Positions 21,202 through 30,597 of a stretch of 64,000 nt of DNA are shown here, in pieces. This DNA comes from an uncultured Aquimarina sp. (lineage in GTDB: Bacteria; Bacteroidota; Bacteroidia; Flavobacteriales; Flavobacteriaceae). The number at the start of each line of letters is the position of its first letter. Within the stretch, counting starts at the first letter, position 1. Under the pieces are notes generated by a model. It saw only the letters and a list, made by a program, of their open reading frames with translations. It searched no databases and was not told where the DNA came from. Both the position numbers and the translations under genes were made by a program. The DNA is taken from assembly GCA_947496705.1 (NCBI GenBank), contig CANMDW010000009.1, forward strand, positions 105,285 through 169,284, written 5' to 3'.

Positions 21202-22383
21202 TTATTGTCCCTGCATTGGATCAGGGATTTGTATTTCTTTGCAGTATTTTACTCCCTTTGGACATTCAGGCGTCTCGATCAACAAACATACTTCGTATGT
21301 TCCTGGCTCATCAAACTGCCAGTAAAATGGATTGTTATGTGGAAACTCTGGGGATTTACCAGCATATTTCCCATTGATGAACCAATCTAATTGAGTATCA
21401 TCGATTCCTTCAAAAGCTCTTGGATAAAAATAATATGCCATATTATCACCATCTTGTTCTGGCTCAAAGAAAAGATCCGGGCATTTGGGGTTTCCTATTT
21501 GTATTTCTTTGCAATACTTTACGCCTTCTGGGCAATCTGGTGTAAATACTTTTACGCATACTTTATACACTCCAGGTTCAAATTGATATCTCAAAACTCT
21601 ATTGCCACCTTGCTGATCGGTAGGGTTTTGGATCTGGTCTTCATTTACATACCATTTTATTTCACTTACCTGATCTGTTCCTTCTATTATTGCTTCAAAT
21701 ACATAGGCATTAATACTTCCTATTTCCATTTCTTTTTCAAAAGATACTTCCGGGCAAAGAAGATCTGATTCCTGAACCACAATTTCCTTACAATATGAAG
21801 CTCCCTCAACACAATCGGGTGTCTCTGTTTTGATACATACTTCATACACTCCGGGTTCTTTAAAATCCCAAATCAGATAATTTTTTTCATCCGGAGCAGA
21901 ATCTTCTACTAGTTCTCCATTAATAAACCATCCATAGCTTACTTCTTGGATTCCTTTAAAATCTGCAATAAACTTATATGTAGATGGCTTTTCATATTGT
22001 CTGCTTTCAAAGAACAGATCGGGACAAGGATCATTTTCATCTCGTTCTACTTCAATATCTTTACATACTTCAATAGGGCAATCGCTGTCGGCAAATTTTA
22101 CACAAACCGTATGTTTTCCAGGTTCAAATTTATAATCCAGAATCTCACCAAACACATTGCTTATATTTCCTGTACTCACTTCTTCACCATCAATCGTCCA
22201 TGTAAATCTTATATCTGACAGTTCATCTGATTGTGCAACAAAACGATAGACTACACTACCAGGATCATTTTGGATAATAATATCTATTTCAGGACAGCGT
22301 TCAAACTCTTCGTTTATTTCACAAGAGGTAAATCCTAATAACAGGGTTAGCATCAATATGCACCAAATACTAAGTTTTTTCAT
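21202..22383 (-). CDS. Lipoprotein with 4 Cys-containing PKD-like modules (paralog of 19110-20798)
   Basis: FTSCE lipobox; four modules CPEIDI/CPDLFFE/CPEVSFE/CPDLFFE each closing with a CPxGxxYCKEI-type motif. Confidence 0.8.
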   Translation of the reverse strand: MKKLSIWCILMLTLLLGFTSCEINEEFERCPEIDIIIQNDPGSVVYRFVAQSDELSDIRFTWTIDGEEVSTGNISNVFGEILDYKFEPGKHTVCVKFADSDCPIEVCKDIEVERDENDPCPDLFFESRQYEKPSTYKFIADFKGIQEVSYGWFINGELVEDSAPDEKNYLIWDFKEPGVYEVCIKTETPDCVEGASYCKEIVVQESDLLCPEVSFEKEMEIGSINAYVFEAIIEGTDQVSEIKWYVNEDQIQNPTDQQGGNRVLRYQFEPGVYKVCVKVFTPDCPEGVKYCKEIQIGNPKCPDLFFEPEQDGDNMAYYFYPRAFEGIDDTQLDWFINGKYAGKSPEFPHNNPFYWQFDEPGTYEVCLLIETPECPKGVKYCKEIQIPDPMQGQ

Positions 22384-22442
22384 TGTATCTTATTTTTAGG
22401 GGTTTTATTTTCAAGAAGCTTTTTTGTGCTCCATATAAATGA

Positions 22443-22470
22443 AACGCAGCAAAAAAAAAATACCCTACCC
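22443..22470 (-). promoter_or_regulatory. Putative ECF-type promoter GGGTAGGGTA-N14-CGTT (target 2)
   Basis: Sense strand gggtagggta ttttttttttgctg cgtt upstream of 21202-22383. Confidence 0.55.
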
Positions 22471-22532
22471 CCATTCAGTTTTTTAGTTTTCAGGTTTCAT
22501 GCTTATCGTGTATAAACAAACTTCGAACCGCC

Positions 22533-22540
22533 TATCTTTG
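22533..22540 (+). promoter_or_regulatory. Putative Bacteroidota primary-sigma -7 box (TAnnTTTG) of the sigma factor gene
   Basis: tatctttg 46 bp upstream of the ATG; no clear -33 TTG at ideal spacing. Confidence 0.35.
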
Positions 22541-22586
22541 ACATAAGAAAAAAAACATATAGATTTGATACCATATTATACTATCA

Positions 22587-23108
22587 ATGTCTGACGATAA
22601 TAACTCTATCTGCAACGAACAAACCTTTGATCGATTTTTCAAAAGTCATGCAAAACTTTTGAGGAATCATATTTATTATAAATTCGGAGATCTACAACAG
22701 GCCGAAGATATTGTTCAAGATGCATTTATTAAATTATGGAACAATTGCTCGAAGGTTACACTTGATAAAGCCAAAAGTTATTTGTATACTATTGCTACCA
22801 ATCTAGGGATTAGTATCACCAGACACCAGAAAGTGAGGTTCAAATACCAGGATTATATCACACAGCGCAAAAATGATGTCAATAACGAATCTCCAGAATT
22901 TATTATTCTTGAAAAGGAATACATGGAAAGGCTGAAGAACGCAATTGCAGAATTACCAGAACGACAAAGAGAAGTTTTTCTTTTAAGCCGAATAGATAAA
23001 AAAACCTATAAAGAAATAGCAGAACTTTCGGGAGTTTCGGTTAAAGCCATAGAAAAATTGATGCATAAGGCCCTATTAGCACTAAGAAAGAAAATAGGAA
23101 ATGTCTAA
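22587..23108 (+). CDS. RNA polymerase sigma-70 factor, ECF subfamily (FecI-like)
   Basis: GDLQQAEDIVQDAFIKLW; AIAELPERQREVFLLSRIDKKTYKEIAELSGVSVKAIEKLMHKAL. Confidence 0.93.
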   Translation: MSDDNNSICNEQTFDRFFKSHAKLLRNHIYYKFGDLQQAEDIVQDAFIKLWNNCSKVTLDKAKSYLYTIATNLGISITRHQKVRFKYQDYITQRKNDVNNESPEFIILEKEYMERLKNAIAELPERQREVFLLSRIDKKTYKEIAELSGVSVKAIEKLMHKALLALRKKIGNV

Positions 23109-23168
23109 ATAATGAAGAAATGAGTTAATAAAAAAATTAATCGAGAGGGATAAAAACTGAAGAAGTAT

Positions 23169-23330
23169 AGAACTCATTTAAACTTTTTTGATTGAAGCGA
23201 AAAATAGAGATTTTTTATTCAGATGAAGCTTTTTTTGAGTTGCATAGCAGCGCTACGGAAAGAAAAAAATGCGAAATATGGATGAAAAAGATCATTTTGG
23301 AGCCAATTGAAAAAAGTTTAAATGAGTTCT
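23169..23330. mobile_element. MITE-like element, terminal repeats AGAACTCATTTAAACTTTTTT
   Basis: Left agaactcatttaaactttttt and right aaaaaagtttaaatgagttct are reverse complements; no ORF inside. Confidence 0.7.
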
Positions 23331-23397
23331 AGTCAAAATGTACAACGGGTTATGACAAATATGATATTTTGGAAATTAAATATTTTAAAATAGATAG

Positions 23398-23425
23398 GGG
23401 TAGGGTAATAAAGAAATAAAACGTT
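23398..23425 (+). promoter_or_regulatory. Putative ECF-type promoter GGGTAGGGTA-N14-CGTT (target 3, fecR)
   Basis: gggtagggta ataaagaaataaaa cgtt, 21 bp upstream of the fecR ATG. Confidence 0.55.
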
Positions 23426-23446
23426 CACATATTATATACCGAAGTT

Positions 23447-24361
23447 ATGTTAAACGATAAAAAAGATGATATATTCTTATCCAGATGGATTAACGGAGAG
23501 CTTTCTGCGGAAGAACTTCGTGAATTTCAATCTCATCCCGAATATGAATATTATGTAAAGATTATGGCTGGTGCAGATGCTTTGGATCTGAAAGATTATG
23601 ATGTTGAAAAAGAACTAGAGACGATAAAATCAAAACGCAGTCATAAAAAGATTAAGAAATCAGGTTCAGTGATCAAATTATGGCCATATGTTGCAGCAGC
23701 AGCTTCTATAGCCATTATCCTTGGATTATTTTTATTTAACTCAAATCAATCATATACTGCAAATTATGGAGAACAATTGGCGGTAACCTTGCCCGACGGT
23801 TCAGAAATGATCCTCAATGCAAAATCTGAAGCAAGTTTTAATGAAGATAATTGGCAGGAAAACAGAACGGTTACCCTCGAAGGAGAAGCTTTTTTTAAGG
23901 TGAAAAAAGGAAGCAAATTTACTGTTACTACTAAAAATGGAGAGGTTTCGGTATTGGGAACCCAATTTAATGTACAATCTCAAAATACGTACTTTGAAGT
24001 TGCATGTTTTGAAGGCAAGGTGAGTGTGGCCCATAATACATCCAAAGAAATTCTTACTGCCGGAAAAGCATATAGAAACCTTGGGAATGATGCTCCAGAA
24101 GCCTGGACCTTTGAAGCACAAGAACCTTCGTGGATTACTAAAACCAGTTCATTCAGAAGTGTTCCTATAAAATATGTATTCAAAGAACTTCAGGAACAAT
24201 ACGATCTGCAAATTGATGCAAAAGGCATTGACCAAAGTGTTATATACACCGGAACTTTTCCAAATGACAATATAGAAGTTGCTCTTACAACAGTTTTTAG
24301 TACCTTAGGCATTGAATACAGCCTAACCAAAGATGGTAAAACCGTCGTACTAGAAAAGTAA
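23447..24361 (+). CDS. FecR family anti-sigma regulator
   Basis: One TM; NYGEQLAVTLPDGSEMILNAKSEASF; GEAFFKVKKGSKFTV; C-terminal STN-interacting region. Confidence 0.92.
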   Translation: MLNDKKDDIFLSRWINGELSAEELREFQSHPEYEYYVKIMAGADALDLKDYDVEKELETIKSKRSHKKIKKSGSVIKLWPYVAAAASIAIILGLFLFNSNQSYTANYGEQLAVTLPDGSEMILNAKSEASFNEDNWQENRTVTLEGEAFFKVKKGSKFTVTTKNGEVSVLGTQFNVQSQNTYFEVACFEGKVSVAHNTSKEILTAGKAYRNLGNDAPEAWTFEAQEPSWITKTSSFRSVPIKYVFKELQEQYDLQIDAKGIDQSVIYTGTFPNDNIEVALTTVFSTLGIEYSLTKDGKTVVLEK

Positions 24362-24365
24362 AAGA

Positions 24366-26918
24366 ATGACCAGACTTTTATGTGCGTACATATTTATATG
24401 GAGCATATCTGTTTTTTCACAAGAAGAAACACAAGTCGTTATTATTGAAAACAAATCGTTAACCGAGGCTATTTCTATTCTAGAAGATCGCTATGATCTC
24501 AAGTTTTCATACATTGATGCCTTAGTACGTGACAAAAAAGTTTCTCTGACTATAAATTTCGATATTTCAAAGGAGGATTTGATTCAAAAATTACAAGAAA
24601 AGACTTCTTTAAAATTCGAACTCACAGGAAATAACTTTATCACCATAAGTAATTTTAACAAAAAAGACACTATTCCTGTTTGTGGTTACATTCTGGATCT
24701 AGAGTCAAAACCTCTTAAAGATATTGGGATATTCTACAAAGCCACCAGAAGCAATGCCACCACCAATGAAAACGGATATTTTGAAAGCACACAAATACCT
24801 TACAATTCGGTTATTTTAATTAGTGCTCCGGGTTATCGCCAAAGGGTATTAAATTCAACATCTTTTCTTACCGGTGACTGCATAAAAATATACCTTACCG
24901 ATGCCCATGAAGAAATTCTTGATGAAGTACTGATCGAGGAATATCTGGCCAAAGGAATCACTCAAAACAAAAAAGTAGTTCACATTGATTTAAAAGATGT
25001 TGAAATACTTCCGGGACGCACAGAACCCGATATATTACAGGCCGTACAATTAACCCCTGGCATAAACAATCCTTTTGAAACCGCATCAGGATTATTTGTG
25101 AGAGGAAGTACCCCACACCAAAACCTGGTATTATGGAATGGGATCAAAACCTACCAACAAGGGCATTTTTTTGGTATGCTATCTGCTTTTAATCCCTATG
25201 TTGCCAGAGAAGTGAATTTTTCAAAAAGTGGGGTTAGTGCCAAATATGGTGACCGAATAGCCGGTATAATAGATATAAAATCTGAAAATAAAATTGCCGA
25301 ACGTTTTACAGGAGGAGCTGGTTTTAATATGATCAATGCAGATGCGGTGATTCATACACCCATCATCCGTGATAAGGTTTCGCTTCAGATATCTGGAAGA
25401 AGATCGTATACCGATGTACTTGAGACTTTTACTTATAAGAAACTTTCAGATCGTGTTTTTCAGAACACAAAAATTGCAGAAACCGTTGAGCTCAATGATG
25501 CAAACAATGACTTTTTCTATACAGACTACAATGCAAACCTGATCATACAACCTTCAGACGATCATACAATAGCAATTAATACCATCTATAGTAAAAACGA
25601 CCTGGATTTTAGAAGAAGCAATACCACCGAATCATTTAATGACGAGCTTATTACCGAAAATGAAGGGTACAATATTAATTGGAATTATTATTATTTCAAA
25701 AATTTGGCGATAAATGTAAATGGATATTATACCAAATACCTATTAAATTATCAGTTTATAACAAGAAATCTGGATGCTATAGTAGAAATTGAAAGTAAAA
25801 AAAACAGTGTAAGGGATTATGGTGCAGAATTAGGTTTAGACTATAAACTGTCAACATATCAAAGCATTTCTGGAGGTTATCAATTCTCTAATAACAACAT
25901 TAGGTATGCTTTTGTAACGACTACTCCTTCATATGAGTTAATTCTCGATGAGGATGATCGGTTTTTAAATACGCATGCTGCTTATGCCGAATATAAATTC
26001 GAAAACCCTAAAAACTTCTATATTTCTGCAGGATTGCGATTTAATCATTATGCAGATCTTGATAAGTCGTATGCAGAGCCCAGGGTTTTTGTTCAAAAAC
26101 ATATAACCAAAGATTGGGAAATTAATACCAGCGGTGAATTCAGAAGTCAGGCTACCAGCCAAATACAAGAGTCTGTAGTGAGCGATTTATCTCTCGAAAA
26201 TCAAGTCTGGACACTGGCTAATAACGATCAATTTCCGATAATCACCAGTTATCAATTCACATTGGGCAGCAGTTTCAAAAAAAACAGATGGTATCTTGAT
26301 ATTGATAGTTACTACAAACAAATTGATGACATTACTACACTCACTGCAGGTTTTATCAATCCAATAGATAATGAATATCGCACAGGGAAAAGCCGGGTTT
26401 TTGGAATAGATCTCTTTTTAAAAAAAAGATTCAAGAAATATAAAACCTGGGTGAGCTATTCATATATCAACACACGCAACAAATTCAACGATATTAACAA
26501 TAATGAGTCTTTTCCTGGTAACTGGAATATAGAGCACACTGTAAAATGGTCTCAATTTTATAAAATCAACAATTTTCAGTTTTCCCTGGGTTGGCTATGG
26601 CATACCGGCAAAGCTTTTACCAATATCTCGGGAGTTGATGAGGATGGAAATATTGTTATTATAGAATTAGGAGGTATCAACAGTAACAATTTACCTGTGT
26701 ACCACAGACTTGACTTCTCTGCTATTTATGATTTTAAGATTGGATATAACCCCAATATCAAATATCGTATCGGCTTTTCTGTACTGAACCTCTATGATAG
26801 AAAAAACTTACTTAATAAAGAATTTAGAACCACCAACTCACTGAATAACCAATTCATAAATTCAGATATATTTTCATTAGAGATTACTCCAAATATTAGT
26901 TTCAGAGTATTTTGGTAA
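24366..26918 (+). CDS. TonB-dependent receptor with N-terminal STN-like and carboxypeptidase-like domains
   Basis: SLTEAISILEDRYDLKFSYID; GRTEPDILQAVQLTPGINNPFETASGLFVRGS plug; C-terminal beta-barrel strand ending in FRVFW. Confidence 0.9.
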   Translation: MTRLLCAYIFIWSISVFSQEETQVVIIENKSLTEAISILEDRYDLKFSYIDALVRDKKVSLTINFDISKEDLIQKLQEKTSLKFELTGNNFITISNFNKKDTIPVCGYILDLESKPLKDIGIFYKATRSNATTNENGYFESTQIPYNSVILISAPGYRQRVLNSTSFLTGDCIKIYLTDAHEEILDEVLIEEYLAKGITQNKKVVHIDLKDVEILPGRTEPDILQAVQLTPGINNPFETASGLFVRGSTPHQNLVLWNGIKTYQQGHFFGMLSAFNPYVAREVNFSKSGVSAKYGDRIAGIIDIKSENKIAERFTGGAGFNMINADAVIHTPIIRDKVSLQISGRRSYTDVLETFTYKKLSDRVFQNTKIAETVELNDANNDFFYTDYNANLIIQPSDDHTIAINTIYSKNDLDFRRSNTTESFNDELITENEGYNINWNYYYFKNLAINVNGYYTKYLLNYQFITRNLDAIVEIESKKNSVRDYGAELGLDYKLSTYQSISGGYQFSNNNIRYAFVTTTPSYELILDEDDRFLNTHAAYAEYKFENPKNFYISAGLRFNHYADLDKSYAEPRVFVQKHITKDWEINTSGEFRSQATSQIQESVVSDLSLENQVWTLANNDQFPIITSYQFTLGSSFKKNRWYLDIDSYYKQIDDITTLTAGFINPIDNEYRTGKSRVFGIDLFLKKRFKKYKTWVSYSYINTRNKFNDINNNESFPGNWNIEHTVKWSQFYKINNFQFSLGWLWHTGKAFTNISGVDEDGNIVIIELGGINSNNLPVYHRLDFSAIYDFKIGYNPNIKYRIGFSVLNLYDRKNLLNKEFRTTNSLNNQFINSDIFSLEITPNISFRVFW

Positions 26919-26937
26919 AAATGAGCTTTAAAACAAA

Positions 26938-26965
26938 AAACCATCCCGAAAAATCGAGATGGTAT
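26938..26965. terminator. Putative convergent terminator hairpin between receptor gene and ndk
   Basis: accatcccgaaaaatcgagatggt (one mismatch). Confidence 0.5.
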
Positions 26966-26992
26966 GAAAAATATTTTACATCTTATAATTCT

Positions 26993-27412
26993 CTAGAACT
27001 GTTCTCTTCCAGAGAAATGAAAAGCGCCCTCGATAGCGGCATTTTCATCGCTATCACTTCCGTGCACTGCATTTTCACTTATAGAAGTTGCATATTTTTT
27101 ACGAATAGTCCCTTCTGCAGCCTCTTCGGGATTAGTTGCACCTATTAAAGTTCTAAAATCCTCTACTGCATTTTCTTTTTCAAGAATAGCTGCTACAATT
27201 GGGCCACTGGTCATATATGTTACCAGTTCCTCATAAAAAGGACGCTCTTTATGCACGGCATAAAATTCCTTAGCATCATCTGTTGTAAGTTGCGTTAATT
27301 TCATTGCTACAATGCTAAAGCCCGAAGCAGCAATTTGCTCAAGGATTGCCCCAATGTATCCTTTTCTAACCGCATCCGGTTTAAGCATAGTAAAAGTTCT
27401 ATTTGTTGCCAT
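26993..27412 (-). CDS. ndk: Nucleoside-diphosphate kinase
   Basis: [39 protein letters not shown]. Confidence 0.96.
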   Translation of the reverse strand: MATNRTFTMLKPDAVRKGYIGAILEQIAASGFSIVAMKLTQLTTDDAKEFYAVHKERPFYEELVTYMTSGPIVAAILEKENAVEDFRTLIGATNPEEAAEGTIRKKYATSISENAVHGSDSDENAAIEGAFHFSGREQF

Positions 27413-27499
27413 AGTATTTTTTTGTGATCTATCTTTTTATGATAGAAGAATTTTGAGTTTTGATCCCGATATATACATTCGGTTTTTAAAATTTTTGTG

Positions 27500-27529
27500 C
27501 AAAAATATAGATAAAAGCTTCAAAAACAA
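27500..27529 (-). promoter_or_regulatory. Putative Bacteroidota promoter of ndk: TTG-N19-TATTTTTG
   Basis: Minus-strand TTG at 27529-27527 and tatttttg at 27507-27500. Confidence 0.45.
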
Positions 27530-27542
27530 GAATTATTATAAG

Positions 27543-27820
27543 AGAACTCATGTAAACTTTTCATTCTGGGTTGTAAATTAGTTTAGATAGTGTCTGGTCG
27601 GAAATAGGCGATTTTTATAATTTGAATTATTGTTGATGGGATTTTAATTTTCTTTTTTGACGCAGATGCCTTAGCATCAGGCGATAAAAAGCAAATAAAA
27701 ATAGCGCAAAAAGAAACAAATTTAATAGTGATATATTTCCGACCAGACACTAGATAGGCCCATTCTGATAGCCCCTTAGTTATTTGAAGAGCTTACAGGC
27801 AAAAAGTTTACATAAGTTCA
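27543..27820. mobile_element. MITE-like element (AGAACTCATGTAAACTTTT ends) interrupted by a second element
   Basis: Left agaactcatgtaaactttt, right aaaaagtttacataagttc; shares attctggg and caggcaaaaa with the copy at 53646. Confidence 0.65.
27590..27750. mobile_element. 161-bp MITE-like element copy A
   Basis: Ends GTGTCTGGTCGGAAATA / TATTTCCGACCAGACAC; flanked by direct TAGATA duplications. Confidence 0.85.
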
Positions 27821-27857
27821 GAAAGTATCTTATACCAAGTCACCAAACTTCAAAATT

Positions 27858-28889
27858 CTAATTCTTAGGGTACTGTCGTTTAAATTCTTGTAGTACTCTA
27901 TTATTTTTGCCTCTTATTTGCATGGTAACGGTGTAAGAATCCAGATCAAACTTTAATACACCAAAGCTTGGAATTGAGATAACGTTACCCACTCTGTATT
28001 TATTTGATTCGCCTTTGTAGCTGGTATAAGAATGCGTTAATCCGCTCGAGGTAAAATCAACTAGTGGATATTTAAGTCTCTTTACTTTGGTCATAGAAAA
28101 CTCAGATAAATGTCGATCTCCACTCAAAATGATTGCATTTCTCACGGCTTTACTCACTAATAGTTTTTTTAACCGTTCTACCTCATGAGGAAAGTTCCCC
28201 CAGGTTTCAAAACCATGTTCAGATGACAAGAATTGAATGCTACTTACAATAATGATAAAATCTGAATAATTGTTCTCCAGCTCTTTTTCGAGCCATTTCC
28301 ACTGCGCCAACCCCAATACAGTACCTTTTTCATCTTCATAAGCTTCATACCTTCTATCTTCTGCCACACTTTTCTTCAAAGGAGACCTAAAATACCGGGT
28401 ATCCAAAACAATCACCTTTATGTTTCCTTTTTCGATGTCAAATATTTCAGAGGTATATACTCCTTCTTGTGATCTTCTGGGATCCTCTTCCGGAACCTCT
28501 AAAAAATCTAAAAACTGCTGCTGACTTTCTTTTTTCATCTCCCACTCTATTCCCGCATCATTCTTACCATAATCATGATCATCCCAGGTAGCCATTATAG
28601 GAGTTGCCCGCTTTAATTTTTGATATTCGGGATTACTGTTCTGAATCTTGTAGTCGTTTTTAATTTTATCCATATCATCAGAGTCGCCATATATATTGTC
28701 CCCTCCCCAAATGAACAGGTTTGGAGTATTCTTCAGGATTTCTTTCCAAAGAGGCTGTGGCATATTTTGTTTATTACAGCTTCCGAAGGCAATCACAAAA
28801 TCATCATGATTTTTAGGATCATTATCCTGGGCGAAGGTTTTATCAATAAAAAACAACAGCAATATCAGGGCAAATATTTTGCTTTGCAT
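27858..28889 (-). CDS. Alkaline phosphatase D (PhoD-like) family protein
   Basis: FGSCNKQ; FIWGGDNIYGD; ATWDDHDYGKNDA; LSGDRHLSEF. Confidence 0.9.
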   Translation of the reverse strand: MQSKIFALILLLFFIDKTFAQDNDPKNHDDFVIAFGSCNKQNMPQPLWKEILKNTPNLFIWGGDNIYGDSDDMDKIKNDYKIQNSNPEYQKLKRATPIMATWDDHDYGKNDAGIEWEMKKESQQQFLDFLEVPEEDPRRSQEGVYTSEIFDIEKGNIKVIVLDTRYFRSPLKKSVAEDRRYEAYEDEKGTVLGLAQWKWLEKELENNYSDFIIIVSSIQFLSSEHGFETWGNFPHEVERLKKLLVSKAVRNAIILSGDRHLSEFSMTKVKRLKYPLVDFTSSGLTHSYTSYKGESNKYRVGNVISIPSFGVLKFDLDSYTVTMQIRGKNNRVLQEFKRQYPKN

Positions 28890-29022
28890 AATTCTCGTTT
28901 AAGTTCAGACTAAAATACGGCATACAATATTAACATAACATCAAATAAGAAAATCTTATGAAAAATGAATTTGAGTATTCCCTTTTGGGGGTTAGGGGGC
29001 TTTATCGTATATTCGCTCCCCT

Positions 29023-30039
29023 ATGGATACACAAGAAATAAGTGAACTAAAGGAGCTGCTATCAACTCCTAAAAACATAGTGATTACGACGCATAAAAAC
29101 CCAGATGGAGATGCCATTGGTTCTTCGTTAGCTTTATATCATTATCTATGTTCGTTAGGCCATACAGCAACTGTGATCACTCCAAATGAATATCCAAATT
29201 TCTTAAAATGGATTCCCGGACAAGATACTATCATTAAGTTTGATAGTGACACTAAGGTTGCGATGTCTATGATTAGTGAAGCTGATCTTATATTCACTTT
29301 AGACTTTAATCATTTATCCCGAAGTGGGGATATAGAAGCTATTTTGGCAAAATCCGAGACTACTTTTATCATGATAGATCATCACCAACAGCCCGATACT
29401 TATGCTACCTATACTTACAGCGATGTGGGTATGAGTTCTACCTGCCAGATGATATATCATTTTATAGAAAAATTAGAGGATCTGGATAAAATCACCAAAG
29501 ACATTGCTACTTGTATTTATGTAGGGATTATGACCGATACAGGATCCTTCAAATTTAGGTCAACCACCAGCACAACACACAGAGTCATTGCAAATTTGAT
29601 TGATATAGGAGTAGACAATACCTGTATACAAGAGACTGTTTATGACAACAATACGTATTCGAGGTTGCAGTTAAAAGGAGTTGCATTAAGGAATCTGAGA
29701 GTTCTGCCGGCATATAAAACAGCATATATCTCTTTATCTCAAAAAGAATTAGATGAGCACCACTTCAAAAAAGGAGATACAGAAGGTTTTGTAAATATGG
29801 GACTGTCTATAGAAGGTGTGGTTTTTGCCGCTATTTTTATTGAAAACAGAAAAGAAGGGATTGTAAAAATCTCTTTCCGTTCTACAGGTGATTTTTCTGT
29901 TAATGAATTTTCACGAAATCATTTTGAAGGAGGTGGACATCATAATGCTGCGGGAGGAAAAAGTAATCTTTCGCTGTCTGATACTGTTGAGAAATTTATT
30001 AGTATCTTGCCATCCTATAAAAATCTCCTGAATCAATGA
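29023..30039 (+). CDS. nrnA: Bifunctional oligoribonuclease/PAP phosphatase (DHH family)
   Basis: THKNPDGDAIGSSLAL; MIDHHQQPD; GGGHHNAAGG. Confidence 0.92.
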   Translation: MDTQEISELKELLSTPKNIVITTHKNPDGDAIGSSLALYHYLCSLGHTATVITPNEYPNFLKWIPGQDTIIKFDSDTKVAMSMISEADLIFTLDFNHLSRSGDIEAILAKSETTFIMIDHHQQPDTYATYTYSDVGMSSTCQMIYHFIEKLEDLDKITKDIATCIYVGIMTDTGSFKFRSTTSTTHRVIANLIDIGVDNTCIQETVYDNNTYSRLQLKGVALRNLRVLPAYKTAYISLSQKELDEHHFKKGDTEGFVNMGLSIEGVVFAAIFIENRKEGIVKISFRSTGDFSVNEFSRNHFEGGGHHNAAGGKSNLSLSDTVEKFISILPSYKNLLNQ

Positions 30040-30587
30040 GAATACTCCTTCACGCACTATTTCTTCTCTGTTTGCTTTCTTCTTGTAAAACACCAGAAGC
30101 TCGCAGACCGGTAAATATTAAAACGGGATCATTTATTAGTGAATCTATCAACCGCAATAGAGAACTTGCCTCCAGGGAAGAAGCCAGGATTCAAAAAATT
30201 ATTAAAAGCGATAGTGTACATGATTATATCACTTCTGAAGGCGGATTCTGGTATTATTATACTAAAAAAGACACAGTACCTGGCATCACACCAAAGTTTG
30301 GAGACATTGTAAATTTCAATTATGACGTAAAAGACTTAAATGGAAATACAATTTACACACAACAAGAATTAGATACCATCAACTATCGCATAGATAAAGA
30401 GGAACTTTTCTTAGGTCTTAGAGAAGGATTAAAACTGATGAAAGCAGGTGAAACCATTACATTTTTCTTTCCTTCTTATCAAGCATATGGTTATTATGGA
30501 GATGATCATAAGATTGGGACAAATATTCCGTTAATGACTAAAGTAACATTAAATACAATAACAAAAGAATCAACAACAGAAAATTAA
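30036..30587 (+). CDS. gldI: Gliding motility-associated peptidyl-prolyl isomerase
   Basis: Lipoprotein; FKBP core GDIVNFNYDVKDLNGNTIY; immediately downstream of nrnA. Confidence 0.85.
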   Translation: MRILLHALFLLCLLSSCKTPEARRPVNIKTGSFISESINRNRELASREEARIQKIIKSDSVHDYITSEGGFWYYYTKKDTVPGITPKFGDIVNFNYDVKDLNGNTIYTQQELDTINYRIDKEELFLGLREGLKLMKAGETITFFFPSYQAYGYYGDDHKIGTNIPLMTKVTLNTITKESTTEN

Positions 30588-30597
30588 TTAATAACAA

